A stretch of 64,000 bases of DNA from Ailanthus altissimus (lineage: Eukaryota; Streptophyta; Magnoliopsida; Sapindales; Simaroubaceae), in the NCBI GenBank assembly GCA_946807835.1, contig OX327712.1, positions 19,858,001 through 19,922,000 on the forward strand, written 5' to 3'. A model generated the notes under the pieces. That model made no database searches. It was not told where the DNA came from and saw only the letters and a list, made by a program, of their open reading frames with translations. Of this stretch, positions 12,200-23,496 are shown in pieces (position 1 is the first letter of the stretch; each line of letters starts with the position of its first letter). Both the position numbers and the translations under genes were made by a program.

Positions 12200-13580
12200 T
12201 TTTTAATAATTTGTAACATTTCATGATTAGCATGCCCAAGCCGTATATGCCAAATATTAAAATCTTTAGAATTTCCTTTATTGCAGCCAACACAAACTGT
12301 TGTCCTTCTTCTAATGTGAATAACTTCCCATGTCTACACTATTTGGCCAAGATTTGATTCTGTTTGTTCTTAACAATAAAACCATTAGTATTGAATTTGA
12401 AGGAGAATAAATTGTCATCAAGAAGTTAACTAACTGATAATAAATTCTTTCTTAATTTAGGTATAACTGGAAATTTATTTAATTTTAATTTACCATGTGA
12501 TATATTTAACGTGGTATCCCCTATGTGGAAAATCTTTTGTCCTTGTCTATTGCTGACAAAGACTTGATCAGATCTTTTATAAGGCATAACATGTTTGAGT
12601 TTACCTAGATTATTCACCATGTGAGAGGTGGCTCTAAAGTCAGCATAAAATTGGTCATCAACTGTATTTTCTGTGGCAGCCAAGGCTTGTGGACTATCTT
12701 CTTCGGGGAAATCATACTTGTACCAGCAATCACTGGTTGTGTGTTTGTGTTTGTCACATATTTGACAGATTACAAATTTTTTTCTCATCTTTCTTTGCTT
12801 CATTGCTTTTTTTTTTTTGTGTGCATAAGGAGTCTGTTGTTTGATATTCTATGGAGCTTTGTTGTAGTTATAGGTTTATTGATGATAACTTTGATTATAG
12901 CCATGGTTATTTTGTGAATTTTGATTCATGAGCTCCCTTCCTTGATTGCTTGAGAATGAACCTCTTTCACGGTTACTTTGCCTGCCTCATCTTTGGTTTC
13001 TTCTGTGGCCTCTTTGACTTAAATAAGCCCAGTTTATATTGATTCTTTCTTCTTCTTCTTCTTCTTCTATGGGAATTAAATCATTTGTCTCATGATTTTA
13101 AAAGGGTATAGAATCTGCTTTAAAGCTGGGCGAGACGGCTTTACTAACATGGTTGTCTTGAAGTCAGAATACTTTGGTTCCAATGCTCTGGCTAGTTGAA
13201 ACATATGATCTTCATTAGTTATTGGTTTACCAATTGCACTCAGATTGTTGCAGACTCTTTGAACTGCTTGAGAAAATTCTCGAGTTTTCTTGTTCCATTT
13301 TTCAAGGAATAGAAGCTATCTTTTAGCTAGCTTTCTCTTTCTTTAGTGGTTAGTAATGTGTGCTCTTCGATGGCAAGCTAAACTTCTCGAGCTGTTTACA
13401 AACTGATAGTTATGCTTTACACTTCTTCAGTCATCATGTTCGTAAGCAAGTCATAAGAAGTCCATCATTTGTTTTTTATAAAACAAACTCAAGATCTATT
13501 ACTTCTTTCCTATCTTTCTTTATTTCTGTAGGTGGAATCTCAATATCTTTCAAATGGTGTTCAATCTCAAGGCTTTATAT
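12200..13580 (-). pseudogene. Copia gag-pol fragment
   Basis: The minus-strand frame 12,426-12,803 shows a CCHC knuckle (CQICDKHKHTTSDCW), a degraded protease active site (ADFRATSHM in place of the usual DSGA[TS]xH) and the 'LRKNLLSVS' segment found before the Copia pre-integrase region. Beyond its end, to about 12,200, stop-ridden sequence still reads 'WHIRLGHAN', the GAG-pre-integrase signature. Stops and the missing catalytic residues make it non-functional. Integrase, reverse transcriptase and RNase H are absent. Confidence 0.7.
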
Positions 13581-13589
13581 ATGAGAAAG

Positions 13590-14936
13590 TGTAAGGAGTT
13601 CATCAACCACACATATCTTTACATTGGTATGATATTGTTCACTTTAGGCCTAAACCCTCATAGTTTTGTTATTGGGCTCTACCCAAAAGGCTTCATACCA
13701 ATGAAGATATAGTTCACTCCTTATATACCCATGATCTTCCCCATTTCTTTTCAATGTGGGACTTTGTTTGCTTTTTTAACAATCCTCCCCTCGAACAAAG
13801 GACCACAAAGCCCCCCCTCAAACGACATTCTATCCGTCTATCTTCCACATAGGAAGATTTTGCTCTCATTTTTGGATACTCATCTTCACTGCGTTGTGGG
13901 AGCACGTCTTACGTGAAGCCTAGAGTACCCCTACCTCGAGAGCTTGCTCTATCAGGTCAACTCCTTATCACTGCGTTGAGAGGACACGCCTTACGTAAAG
14001 CCTGCATCACTGCGTTGAGACCACACGCCTTATGTGATGCCCAGAGCATACCACCACCTGTCCATAGAGCTTACTATGGATCCCATCGCAAATCGAGGCT
14101 TACCAGGCTCACCACTTTCTCGTTCGACACCGAGGATTTCTTCCACAAGGCTAATATAGGGGCATGGCTCTGATACCACTTGTAAGGAGTCCATAAACCA
14201 CACATATCTTCATATTAGTATGATATTGTCCACTTTGGGCCTAAGCCCTCATGGTTTTGCTATTGGGCTCTACTTAAAAGGCATCATACTAATGGAGATA
14301 TAGTTCACTCCTTATATACCCATGATCTTCCCCATTTCTTTCCAATGTGGGACTTTGTTTGCTTCTTTAACAATCCTCCCCTCAAACAATATTCCATCCG
14401 TCTATCTTCCACATAGGAAGATCTTGCTCTGCTTTTTGGATACTCATTTTCACTGCGTTGTGGGAGCACGCCTTACGTGAAGCCCAGAGTACCCCTATCT
14501 CGAGAGCCTGCTCTATCAGGTTAACTCTTTATCACTGTATTGAGAGGACACGCCTTACGTGAAGCCTGCATCACTGCGTTGAGACCACACGCCTTACGTG
14601 ATGCCCAAAGCATACCACTGCCTATCCATAGAGCTTACTATGGATCCTATTGCAAATCGAGGCTTACCAGGCTCACCACTTTCTCGTTCAACACTGAGAA
14701 TTTTTTTCACATGGCTAATTTAGGGGCATGGCTCTGATACCACTTGTAAGGAGTCCATAAACCACACATATCTCCATATTGATATGATATTGTCCACTTT
14801 GAGTTTAAGCCCTCATGATTTTACTATTGAGCTCTACTCAAAAGGCCTCATACCAATAAAAATATAATTCACTCCTTATATATTCATAATCTTTCCCATT
14901 TCTTTTTAATGTGAAATTTTATTTGCTTCTTTAATA
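13590..14936 (-). mobile_element. tandem TRIM: three 192-bp LTRs with two internal domains
   Basis: LTRs at 13,590-13,781, 14,181-14,372 and 14,745-14,936 are each 192 bp. Each starts TGTAAGGAG and ends TTAACA (the last ends TTAATA). Immediately left of the second and third LTRs is GCTCTGATACCACT, the complement of the tRNA-Met primer site TGGTATCAGAGC, so transcription is on the minus strand. Minus-strand TATA (GGTATATAAGG) sits in each of the first two LTRs. The internal domains (13,782-14,180 and 14,373-14,744) carry no protein but contain a short direct repeat, 'cactgcgttgaga..acacgccttacgtgaagcc', three times. The arrangement is typical of TRIM elements recombined in tandem. Confidence 0.85.
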
Positions 14937-15210
14937 AAAAAAATTTTAAATTTTTATAAAAGATAATTATTTAGTGTGAGTTTGAAAGAGATTAGACTTA
15001 TACATTGATGAAAGGATTGGAGAGAGAGGAATGGCTCAAAGTGTGAATTTGACTATGAACTTGAAGCCATTAGAGGCTTTGATATCATGTAGAAAAATAA
15101 GGATACAAAGAATTATGTTGTATTTTTTTTCACACACATTACAATCTTAGAGTGTTTGTGCTTTTATACAATTTGAAATACATATATAAAATGAAGATAT
15201 CCTTGAAATA

Positions 15211-16900
15211 AAGATCTTCCTAAATTATATTGTTTGACTTGGAAGCAAAAGAGGCAATTATTCATTGCTCGAATGTAGGCGTATTTGTTTTGTGACAAGA
15301 AGGGCAGGTGACTGTTTGATTTGATTATGTTTTGACGATGTCTCTGCTAGATTCTGCTTTGATGCTATCTCTGTTGGATGTGTACTGTTATTAAAAAGGA
15401 AAAAACATTTGGATCGTTAAGGTTACCCTTATAATGACGTTTTTTAAAATATTAACATGTGAATTTAAAAATAATATATTAATAAATTTATATATAAAAA
15501 TAAAATTATAATAATTTAATTTATTAAAATGTGTAGTCTTTAATCATAAAATCAGAAGTTTAAATTTTCTTTTTGATCAAAATAGGAGTATACTTATATT
15601 TTCACATGTTTTATTATTAAAATAGATAAAATTTATTACTTAAAGTATAAATAAAAATTTAAAAAAATATTAAAATTTACGTCTCTTTTTTGAAATCTTA
15701 GAGTTGTCCTTTTTCTTTTATAAAAACTTAAAATACTTGTCTTTACAAGTGAGTATAACTAGCTAGAGGTTAGAGCTGTGTTTCTTCAATATTGCTAGTC
15801 AATATTGTTTATATATCTCTGCTATTATTTTTCAATTTCTTTGTCCTAAATTTTTATAGGTCACAAGGATGTCTTCAAAAAGTTGGAGAATTTTTCAAAC
15901 GACCAAAATTTTTAGGTAATTTCTTTTAGCCACAAAATAGTAGGCTAATCTTTATTAGTCAAAATAATACAAAATGGACACAATCATCCTTATTGATAAA
16001 TATAATGGCAAATAAAATATTTGAAATAAATGCACACAAAATTGGCCGATTTTTTTGAAAATCAATCTCAAGAAACACCCTATAATATTCAAAATAAATA
16101 GATTTCATATAAATAAGGTGAATAGGAGATTAAAAAAAATTATAAATTTAAAAAATCTAAAAATTTCTAAGAAGTTTGAGTCTAAATTGTATCATGTGCG
16201 GCCTTCATACATTTGTGATAGGCACACAAAAATTTGCTTTGTTCTTTTACCCAAATTTAAATTTTTATTTTTTATTTTTTGTTTGCTTTGAGAAAAATAT
16301 TTTGTTTTATAATTAAACAAAATTTATAAAAATAGAACAAAAAATTTATAATTAAACAAATAAAGTTGATACAAAAATAGATAAAATTTATTTTTATTCT
16401 TCTTCTTCGTTCTTTCTTCTTTACCATGCATAATTTTTTTATTTTCGTTTTTCTTCTTTTTTCTTTCTTTTTTTTATTCTTCCACTAATGCGCTCTTATG
16501 AGATTTTTGAAAAAGAAAATTTTACAAAAAAAAGAACGTTAAAAAAGAAAGAATAAGGAGGAAGAAGAAAAAAAAACAATGAAAGGAGTAGTTTTATTAA
16601 TTTATCCTAATTTTAATTAATAAAAACTAACAATTTGACGTGACTAAAAAAATTTATCTAAAAATATTGATTATTTTAAAAAAATTTCCAAGAAACGACT
16701 GAGGCATCGAGCCAAGAGAAATATTATAAAATTTCAATAGAAACTCAAGAGCTTTCTCACATTTCCTTGAGCTTTTATTTATATAAAATTATTGGTTTTC
16801 GGAGTTTGGTGGGTTCATAGACGAAGGCTTTCCATTCTTGGCCCTGCGTTCCAGAAACTTTAGATCACGTACTTCACAAAATTATTTTCGACTGAAAATC
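15211..16900. other. intergenic AT-rich sequence, no supported gene
   Basis: Long A- and T-runs and pyrimidine-rich tracts (16,390-16,580). A 78-codon frame at 16,055-16,291 is lysine- and isoleucine-rich in the way random AT-rich DNA is. Confidence 0.45.
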
Positions 16901-16902
16901 AT

Positions 16903-17106
16903 TTAATTAAATTATTTAATAAACAACATACTAAAAAAAAACCCTGAGATACAAATTCTCTCAAAACTAAAGAATAAACGGTGCTGCACCCTAGTCGCTA
17001 ATTCAAAAAAATCCACCGGAGAGGGGATTTTTATTTTAGGGGTTTTTTTTAGTACGTAGTTTATTAAATAATTTAATTAACAGTGTCTCAACTCCTCTCC
17101 GGTGGA
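16903..17106. repeat. two interleaved inverted repeats (A-B-A'-B')
   Basis: Arm A 16,903-16,944 pairs with A' 17,039-17,079 over about 40 bp ('attatttaataaac' against 'gtttattaaataat', 'ctaaaaaaaaaccc' against 'ggggttttttttag'). Arm B 17,012-17,024 (TCCACCGGAGAGG) pairs exactly with B' 17,094-17,106 (CCTCTCCGGTGGA). B lies in the loop of A and B' lies outside A', giving a pseudoknot-like order. Confidence 0.8.
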
Positions 17107-17179
17107 TATCTTTCAACCCCCTAATCTTTTTTGTTAAATTTTTTTTTTTTGGTGAGATTAAATTAAAACAAAGAATATT

Positions 17180-18025
17180 AATTTAGTTTAATTTTAAACT
17201 CTAATTTTTTTACACAGCGGATTAATTTATATATCAAACAAAATAGTAAAAATTTAAAACAGAAAATAAAGAGCACAACACAATTACTTACATAGTTCGA
17301 CCAATTACCTACATCTACAGTGGATTCAAAAATTCTAACATCTCTTATTAACTTCCTAGAGATTTTACAAGAAAAAACTCTCAAAATGACATAATATTTA
17401 GTGTACCCTTACTCTACCACGAACAATAAACACTTAAACGACGGTTCCACCCTAACGCACACAAGCACTTAGTGTCTACCCAGTTCTTCCCTCTCTTAGA
17501 GTCTTTTTTAATACTTGATCTCAACTAAAGGGTTTATAAGTATTTATATAGGGGTTATTTCGTGCCTATTAACCATATTCCTTACTAGAGTTAGAGTCCC
17601 TTTGTTTTGAAAGTCTTAAACTTTTCAAAACTCAAAATCAAGATTAGAAACAAACTTTTTCCTCGCTCTGGCGTTGCAGCACTGAGCTTTGACGCGTCCA
17701 GCTTTGCGATGTTGGGGACTTGGCTTCGCAGCGGTGGGTATGCCACGTCTAGCCCTGAGAACCTAGCATCGCGACGCTAAAGTTTTGTTTTGGGTGCCGC
17801 GACGCTCAGCATTGAGAGCTGCGGCGCTGGCCCCTGTTCCAGCTCCGCACTTTTTTTTGCTTTCTTCGGGTCTTCGAGTCCCGTTTCGCTTCCCTCTTCG
17901 TATCCCACACGTCCTAAACTTTCCCATATGTGTCCCACACGTTCTAGACTTCTTATGACTCTCATCTTTGATATTCATTTCAATTCTTGTCCAAACAAGA
18001 TTATTGAATCACAAAATCTCCAACA
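17180..18025 (-). repeat. family Z LTR
   Basis: Closely similar to 46,245-47,006. Shared blocks include 'actctaccacgaacaat', 'acggttccaccctaa', 'acaagcacttagtgtctacc' and the 'cccacacg..ctagac' motifs, and it ends in CCAACA. On the minus strand a TATA box (CCTATATAAATAC) lies near 17,553. A GC-rich core (gcgacgctaaag, gccgcgacgctcagc, gcggcgctgg) occupies 17,680-17,840. The left border is approximate and no target duplication could be fixed. Confidence 0.65.
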
Positions 18026-18499
18026 TCCTATTTCTTTTCCATGATTTTAGATCTCTTAAGCTTTACATTTTCATTTATTTTCTGTTTTTTTAGTTTTCTC
18101 TTAGGCTTTTAGTTTTTTTTTTCTCTTTTCAAGCATGTGGTTGTTGATATGAAGATCCAGCCAGCAATTATGCACAGACGAGGCTCCGTCGGCTCCTTGA
18201 AGCATTTTGCAGCACTCAGCCGATCCTTACCACCTTGATTGGGATCCCGCAATTAAGCTAAGACCCCAGGGGTGTTGGAGCTGTTGTTCTTTGTTGAATT
18301 TGCCAGCCTATGGCCATTCAATCGCTGTGTATCACCACTCACAGTCTTCTGATGACAAGTATTGAGTTCCAACTACCACTATTCTCTCCTCTCCTTAGAG
18401 GTATGCATCCATTGCTGACATGAGGAACTCCTCTTGGCGAGCTATTTAGAAATTTTTAGGTGCAGGTTCTTAGGATTTGTTGTATATTTTGTGCAATGT
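18026..18499 (+). pseudogene. unidentified gene-like fragment interrupted by a solo LTR
   Basis: The composition between 18,140 and 18,470 is higher in GC than the flanks. One frame reads DPASNYAQTRLRRLLEAF and continues to 'IGIPQLS' before a stop, which looks like former coding sequence. I do not recognise the family. The text after 18,420 resembles a 3' untranslated region and resumes at 20,943 beyond the solo LTR. It could be a captured transcript piece or the 3' end of a decayed gene. Confidence 0.3.
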
Positions 18500-20937
18500 T
18501 GTAGTAACCAGTATCCACAACCGGTAAGAATATGTATTTATATATATATATATATACATATTTTATTTGTATGTGGGTGATATTTGATTTATGTATTGTT
18601 ATTAGTAGTGTTTGTATAGGTTAAGGACATACTATTAGTATTGGGTTTATTTGCAAGACTTTAGATTTATTTTAAGGATCAAATTGTAATACTTTGAAAG
18701 TTTTAGGGGTTAATTCGTAAATATTAAAAATTAGTCACTTAGTATAATAATACACTTTTGAAACCCTAATTTACTCATTTTTGGGTCGAGACACCCATTT
18801 AGAGAGAGAAAAGAGAGAAATAGAGGGGAGAGAAAGAGAAGAAGAAGAAGAAAAAGAAGAAGAAAAAGAAGAAGAAATTAGAATTTGGAGTTTTAAGAGG
18901 TATATCATAACTATTTCTCAATTTATTGGTATTAATTAAGTTAATTCCTTTAATTTTTGATTTTTGAAAATATGTACAATTGAGAATTTGATGTGTATTT
19001 CGTAAGATATTGTGAGAATTTATGATGATTTATGTAGATAGCTTGATAAATCATGATGAATTACAGAATTTCTACTTGATAGTCTCTTGATCCAGGAATT
19101 TTATAAATTATTGTAATTTGATTCTGGTTTTAAATTTTAAGCATATGAAATTAGACATGTTTATAATCATTTGAGACTTTGAATCGATTGAAAATTCTAG
19201 AAATTGAATTTGTAGTAAATTTATCAAAATGACCATGAAATTCTAAACATTTCCTGTGTTAACAGTATGATATAGAGACAAACAATTTTTGATCTGCTGA
19301 ATGATCTTAAAAAATTACAAATTTATAGAATATGATAAGTTTATATGTCTAATATGATATACTCAAAATTTAGAATTAGATCAATGTGGTTAAATTGTTA
19401 TGATTTTCTAAAGAGTGTCAGCTCATTGCAGTATTTGATTAATAGATTTTTAAAGCTATAGAATAAAATAGTTTTAAAATAATTTTGGCAGTGATTTTAA
19501 AGTGAAATATTTATCATGGATTAAGATATGTGTTAAGAGTAATTCTGTGATAGTTTTATAATTTTTGAGTTAGTATATAATTTTATAAAATTGGAGGATT
19601 GAATACTATTCAGTAAATATCTTGATCATGTCGGGTTAGTAGTTTGGATTCGATGGTGTTTATGGAATAGTTTGTGTAGGAATTATAATATAATATTCAT
19701 ATATAAGAAGGATATATGAGTCAAGAATGATATATTCTGATTTTAGAAAAATTGGACATCATTTGATGTATAAGAAAATTTTGTTAAGTGTAAGTGGTCA
19801 GAATGACAGATTTTGAGAAACCAAGTAATTAGACCAATTCGATGTGATAAGTGCAATATGTGTAATTTTGTAAGTTATTTAAAGTATTTTGTATGAATGT
19901 TGAGGCTTATGAAAGGATTAATCTCCATTGATAGGTTAAGGAGATTTAAGTCTTGTAGTTGAAAGTGCTAAGAGGTAAGTATACTAGATCTTTTACTGAA
20001 ATCACAATAAGCATAGTAATTATTTATGTATGATTTTATAAATGTGCTTAGAAATATGTTTATGTTATGCTAAAGTATATTTAATATGAAATGTGAAAGA
20101 CATATGTTTATGAATGTGAGCATTGACATTGAGCATGGACATACATGTGTTTTTGAAAGTGAGCTTTCAAAATAACATGTGTTTAACAAACAAAGCTTTT
20201 GAAGTGTAATATGTCCATGAGAAATATTTTGTGTTTTGAGGGTGCTTGAACTCATTATTGACTTAGTAGGTATTTTATATGATTTGTGGAGCCTTTATGT
20301 GTAGCCTTTCCTTCAGGATTGATATATGTTATGTGTTCCGTCTGTAGAGATGATCCTATTGATACCTAAAGAAATAGTGAGTCATCACATTCGTGTGGTG
20401 GCGTATTGGTGCATGTGAGAGGACTCACCGATGATCAAGGTGAGGGTTTAGCTTTTACCTTCGGCATGAGCATTATATATGTGTAATTTAAACCTTACTT
20501 GTACTATTCCTCTCATATGGTATGTCACCTACGAGTGACATTTGGCTCATTATGTAATATGTGATATGTAAGTCCTACTAAATAGTAGTTGAGTGATGGT
20601 ATTCCTATTATATGTTTTGAAAGAATGTGTAAGCGCTTACATGACATGTGATTTGATAAGATTATAATTTTGATTTATCACAGCATATCATACATATGCA
20701 TTGTGTATATATATATGTATTTGTATTTGATATATGAAAAACTAGTATGCTCACTGAGTTTTATACTCATTATAATTTATGGTGATTTCAGATAAATAAA
20801 GTACATGTGTGCTTAACGAATTTGACAAGACATCTGTTATTCTTTGGGTTTTCTAAGTTACTAGGTTACTGAGTGTACATTATTAAATAAATATAAATGA
20901 TGTCGTGTGTCGGATCTTTTAGATCTGGAGTGTGACA
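18500..20937 (-). mobile_element. solo LTR, long-LTR family S (copy 1)
   Basis: On the plus strand the element begins TGTAGTAACCAG and ends GTGTGACA. Read on the minus strand it begins TGTCACACTCC, as plant Gypsy LTRs often do. It is flanked by a perfect 5-bp duplication AATGT (18,495-18,499 and 20,938-20,942). It is 2,438 bp and has no internal domain, so it is a solo LTR. It is collinear with 58,634-61,348, but about 280 bp near the right end, present in that copy, is missing here. A GAA-rich tract lies at 18,838-18,880. Confidence 0.9.
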
Positions 20938-20942
20938 AATGT

Positions 20943-22200
20943 CATTTGATATTTATGTTTATTCGTTAGGGTAGTGTATGCATTTTTTTCTCCTATATGA
21001 AGGTTTTTTTTTGGTAATACGTTAACTTGAAAATTATTTTCAAGTCTTGTAATTCCCTGATCATGTGATCAGAAGTCTTCTAGGTTGTATCTTGATTAAT
21101 TTTCTTTCAATGAATTAATTTTTTTTAAAAAAATTATTTAATAAACTTCTCACATCTATTTCATTATCTCAAATCATTCTAATTCTATCTCTTTTTTTTT
21201 TTTTTTAAAATAAAAATTTAACAACATCTTTTATGATGAAATATTAATAAATTGTGTCCCTAAAAGTGTTTTGTTGCCCCTGGGTTTGATTGGCCAACCT
21301 GCCAAAAACCAAAGCATTAATGCTTAACTCATGGTTAGTGCATGCCCGACCCGTGATGGTTCCATTGGCACGAGCTCAACTGAATACTCGAGCATGACTC
21401 GAGAAGGCTTGTTGACTTCAAGTTATTAGATTCAGAATTGAGCTTAAGAATTATCATTGATCGAAGATAACACTCGATTCGAGGATGACCTTAGTCCAAA
21501 AAGTTATCCGTGATTTGCGAAGAATTCAAAAATAGCACTATTAAGCCTAAGATCCTGAAGAATTTGAGTAAGACAACACATTATTCATGTTCTCCTATAA
21601 ATACGAAAGCACAACGATCTCTAAAATTTTGAACTATTAGAGAAACCTATATAGGGGAGAGATAAGAGTCTATGCGCAAGGAAAAGAGAATCATATTTAG
21701 AAATTGCAAAAAAATTCGAATTTGAAAATAACTGAAACGCGACTTAGAAAATTTTAATTTTTTTAAGAATTCGGATCCTAATTTTTTGAAAAATTCGAAG
21801 ATAATTTTTTATTTTTGATACATATGAATATAGCAATTATTTTATAAAATAAATTTTCCAAAAATTTAAATTTAATCTAAAAAATTGAAACAAGAATAAA
21901 AAATATATTTTAAGCTATAAAGTAAATTATACGTGTCACTTATACAAATTATACATATTAACTATAATATAAATTATACAATACAAACTATAAATATAAA
22001 TCTAACAATTATTTTATAAAATAAATATTCTAAAAGTTTAAAATTTACTAAATAATAAATTTTTTATAAAAAATTAAAAAAAAATCTAGCTTAATCCGAA
22101 TTTGGCCCGAACGTAAGCCCAAATCCGACTCAGCCTAAAAAAATTAGGTTAAACTTGAGTTTTAGAACAAAAAAAAATCAAATCCAAATATTATCATCTT
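20943..22200. repeat. repeat debris: LTR-like segment and AT-rich repeat Y
   Basis: 21,262-21,700 has an LTR feel, with a TATA-like 'cctataaatacg' near 21,595, but its ends were not found. 21,800-22,190 resembles 43,900-44,095: both contain 'ataaatctaacaatta', 'tttataaaataaat', 'aatctagc/ggct' and 'gaatttggcccg/agcccg' motifs. That second part is called repeat Y here. No proteins. Confidence 0.4.
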
Positions 22201-22806
22201 AATCATATTCAAACTCATGGAAAAAACACACTCAAAAGTTTGAGAAATTCAAAATAAATAAGCAACCTCTAAAAAATCTATTCCACTGATCGAAATATTT
22301 TTCTTATCAATCTTAATTTTGATTTAAACATTTGAAATTTTTTGCTAGATATAATTACTAATGTAACCTTAACAACAAATTTATGATTGCAACATATTTC
22401 AAATGTCAAAGAGAGTTGAATAGGAACAAATCCAACTCGCCTTTAGACTAAAAGATCATTTTTAAAGAAACAAATTCATCTTTTGATCGAGGACTCCGTC
22501 AACAACCGAAAATCACTATTATCATGTTTCAAATATTTATTTAAATAATATTTAAGTATCTTAAAATTAATTTATAAAAAAAAAAGTATCTTAAAATTAA
22601 AAGTAGTCTTACAAGTATGAATAAATATTTTTTAAAAATTGATTGTTAAGTGGTTGTTTGTAGTTGAGGTGACTTTAATTAAATATTTAAAACTATTTCT
22701 CTCTACAAAATAAACGAAACAATTCTAAATAAAATAAGATAAAAAAGGAAAATACAACAACAACACTTAGGAAATGTTATACCAAACAAGTCCCAAAGAC
22801 TTGTAA
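22200..22806. other. AT-rich upstream region of the TIM23 gene
   Basis: No ORF or repeat recognised. It probably includes distal promoter sequence of the downstream TIM23 gene. Confidence 0.35.
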
Positions 22807-22910
22807 ACCTTGACCGTGTCAAGGTGAAGTTTCCGAAGCCACCTTTCTTAAACCCTACACTTCAATCAAACCGAAAGCCCCTCCCTTCCTTTTTTTTCTC
22901 TAAAACCCTA
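22807..22910 (+). promoter_or_regulatory. TIM23 proximal promoter with two telo-boxes and a W-box palindrome
   Basis: AAACCCTA telo-box motifs lie at 22,850-22,857 and 22,903-22,910, the second 29 bp before the ATG. Telo-boxes are known in promoters and leaders of plant ribosomal and other growth-linked genes. An exact palindrome ACCTTGAC-CGT-GTCAAGGT (22,807-22,825) places two W-box cores (TTGAC) head to head. The region is pyrimidine-rich before the ATG, like a leader. Confidence 0.45.
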
Positions 22911-22938
22911 AAAGTTTTCTTTGACAATTAAATCTTTA

Positions 22939-23496
22939 ATGGCGGACTCATCAACACAAAGTCCTAACAAAGAGCAAAATTACCGACAGTACCACCCGTA
23001 TCAGCAATTAGACATTCCATTCCAAAGCCTCTACAATCTCCCAACTTCCCCCGAATACCTCTTCCACGAAGAATCCCTAAATTCTCGCCGATCCTGGGGC
23101 GAGAATCTCCAGTATTACACCGGTTCCGGCTACTTATCCGGCGCCGTTTTGGGCGCCATCAAAGGATCCGTCGAGGGGTTGCGCCAGGCGGAGCCGTCGG
23201 ACTCGTTGAAGCTGAGAATTAACCGGGTTTTGAACTCCGGCGGGCAAGTGGGTCGGCGATTTGGGAACTCGTTGGGTGTTCTTGGGCTGATTTTTGCTGG
23301 GATGGAAAGTGGGTTGATTTATTTGAGAGATTCTGATGATTTGTTGAACACCGTGGCGGCTGGGCTTGGTACTGGGGCAGTTTATCGAGCTGCTGGTGGT
23401 TTAAGGTCTGCGGCGATTGCTGGGGCTATTGGTGGTGTCACGGCTGCGGCAGCAGTGGCTGGAAAGCAGGCCGTGAAGCGATATGTGCCCATTTGA
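22939..23496 (+). CDS. TIM23: mitochondrial import inner membrane translocase subunit TIM23
   Basis: Channel-forming subunit of the TIM23 complex, which moves presequence proteins across or into the inner mitochondrial membrane. The 185-residue product starts at ATG 22,939 (MADSSTQ); an upstream TTG in frame is not a plausible start. The hydrophilic N-terminal part (1-58) contains the plant TIM23 pattern [21 protein letters not shown]. The PRAT/Tim17 domain with four membrane spans follows (about 63-82, 106-127, 137-153, 155-176). It includes [31 protein letters not shown], the motif [18 protein letters not shown], and the C-terminal GKQAVKRY. Length and order match Arabidopsis TIM23 proteins, which are also intronless. 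The codons are more GC-rich than the flanks, as expected for a real gene. Confidence 0.95.
   Translation: MADSSTQSPNKEQNYRQYHPYQQLDIPFQSLYNLPTSPEYLFHEESLNSRRSWGENLQYYTGSGYLSGAVLGAIKGSVEGLRQAEPSDSLKLRINRVLNSGGQVGRRFGNSLGVLGLIFAGMESGLIYLRDSDDLLNTVAAGLGTGAVYRAAGGLRSAAIAGAIGGVTAAAAVAGKQAVKRYVPI

Larger units (their letters stand above)
11518..15210 (-). mobile_element. old Copia retrotransposon remnant split by a TRIM
   Basis: LTR fragments at 11,518-11,635 and 15,088-15,203 are near-identical over about 118 bp (both contain 'cacacacattacaatc' and 'gtgtttgtgcttttatac'). Just left of the right copy, minus-strand TGATATCAAAGCC resembles the initiator tRNA-Met primer site, so the element runs on the minus strand. 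The internal region keeps gag, zinc-knuckle and pre-integrase traces and is interrupted by a TRIM at 13,590-14,936. The remainder of the left LTR is not recognisable. Confidence 0.65.

Noticed and set aside
13913..14173. 86-codon frame with a partner at 14,540-14,737
   Set aside because: Both lie in the TRIM internal domain on the strand opposite to its transcription and contain the short direct repeats; no protein family.
13585..14941. Target duplication for the tandem TRIM (GAAAG/AAAAA)
   Set aside because: The right side falls in a poly-A run and differs at two of five bases, so it cannot be claimed.
20070..20255. Conserved short minus-strand frame, also at 60,184-60,390 (SSSTLKTQNISHGHITLQK)
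   Set aside because: It lies within the family S LTR. The third copy (near 50,180) has a stop early in the same frame, so similarity is due to LTR homology, not coding.
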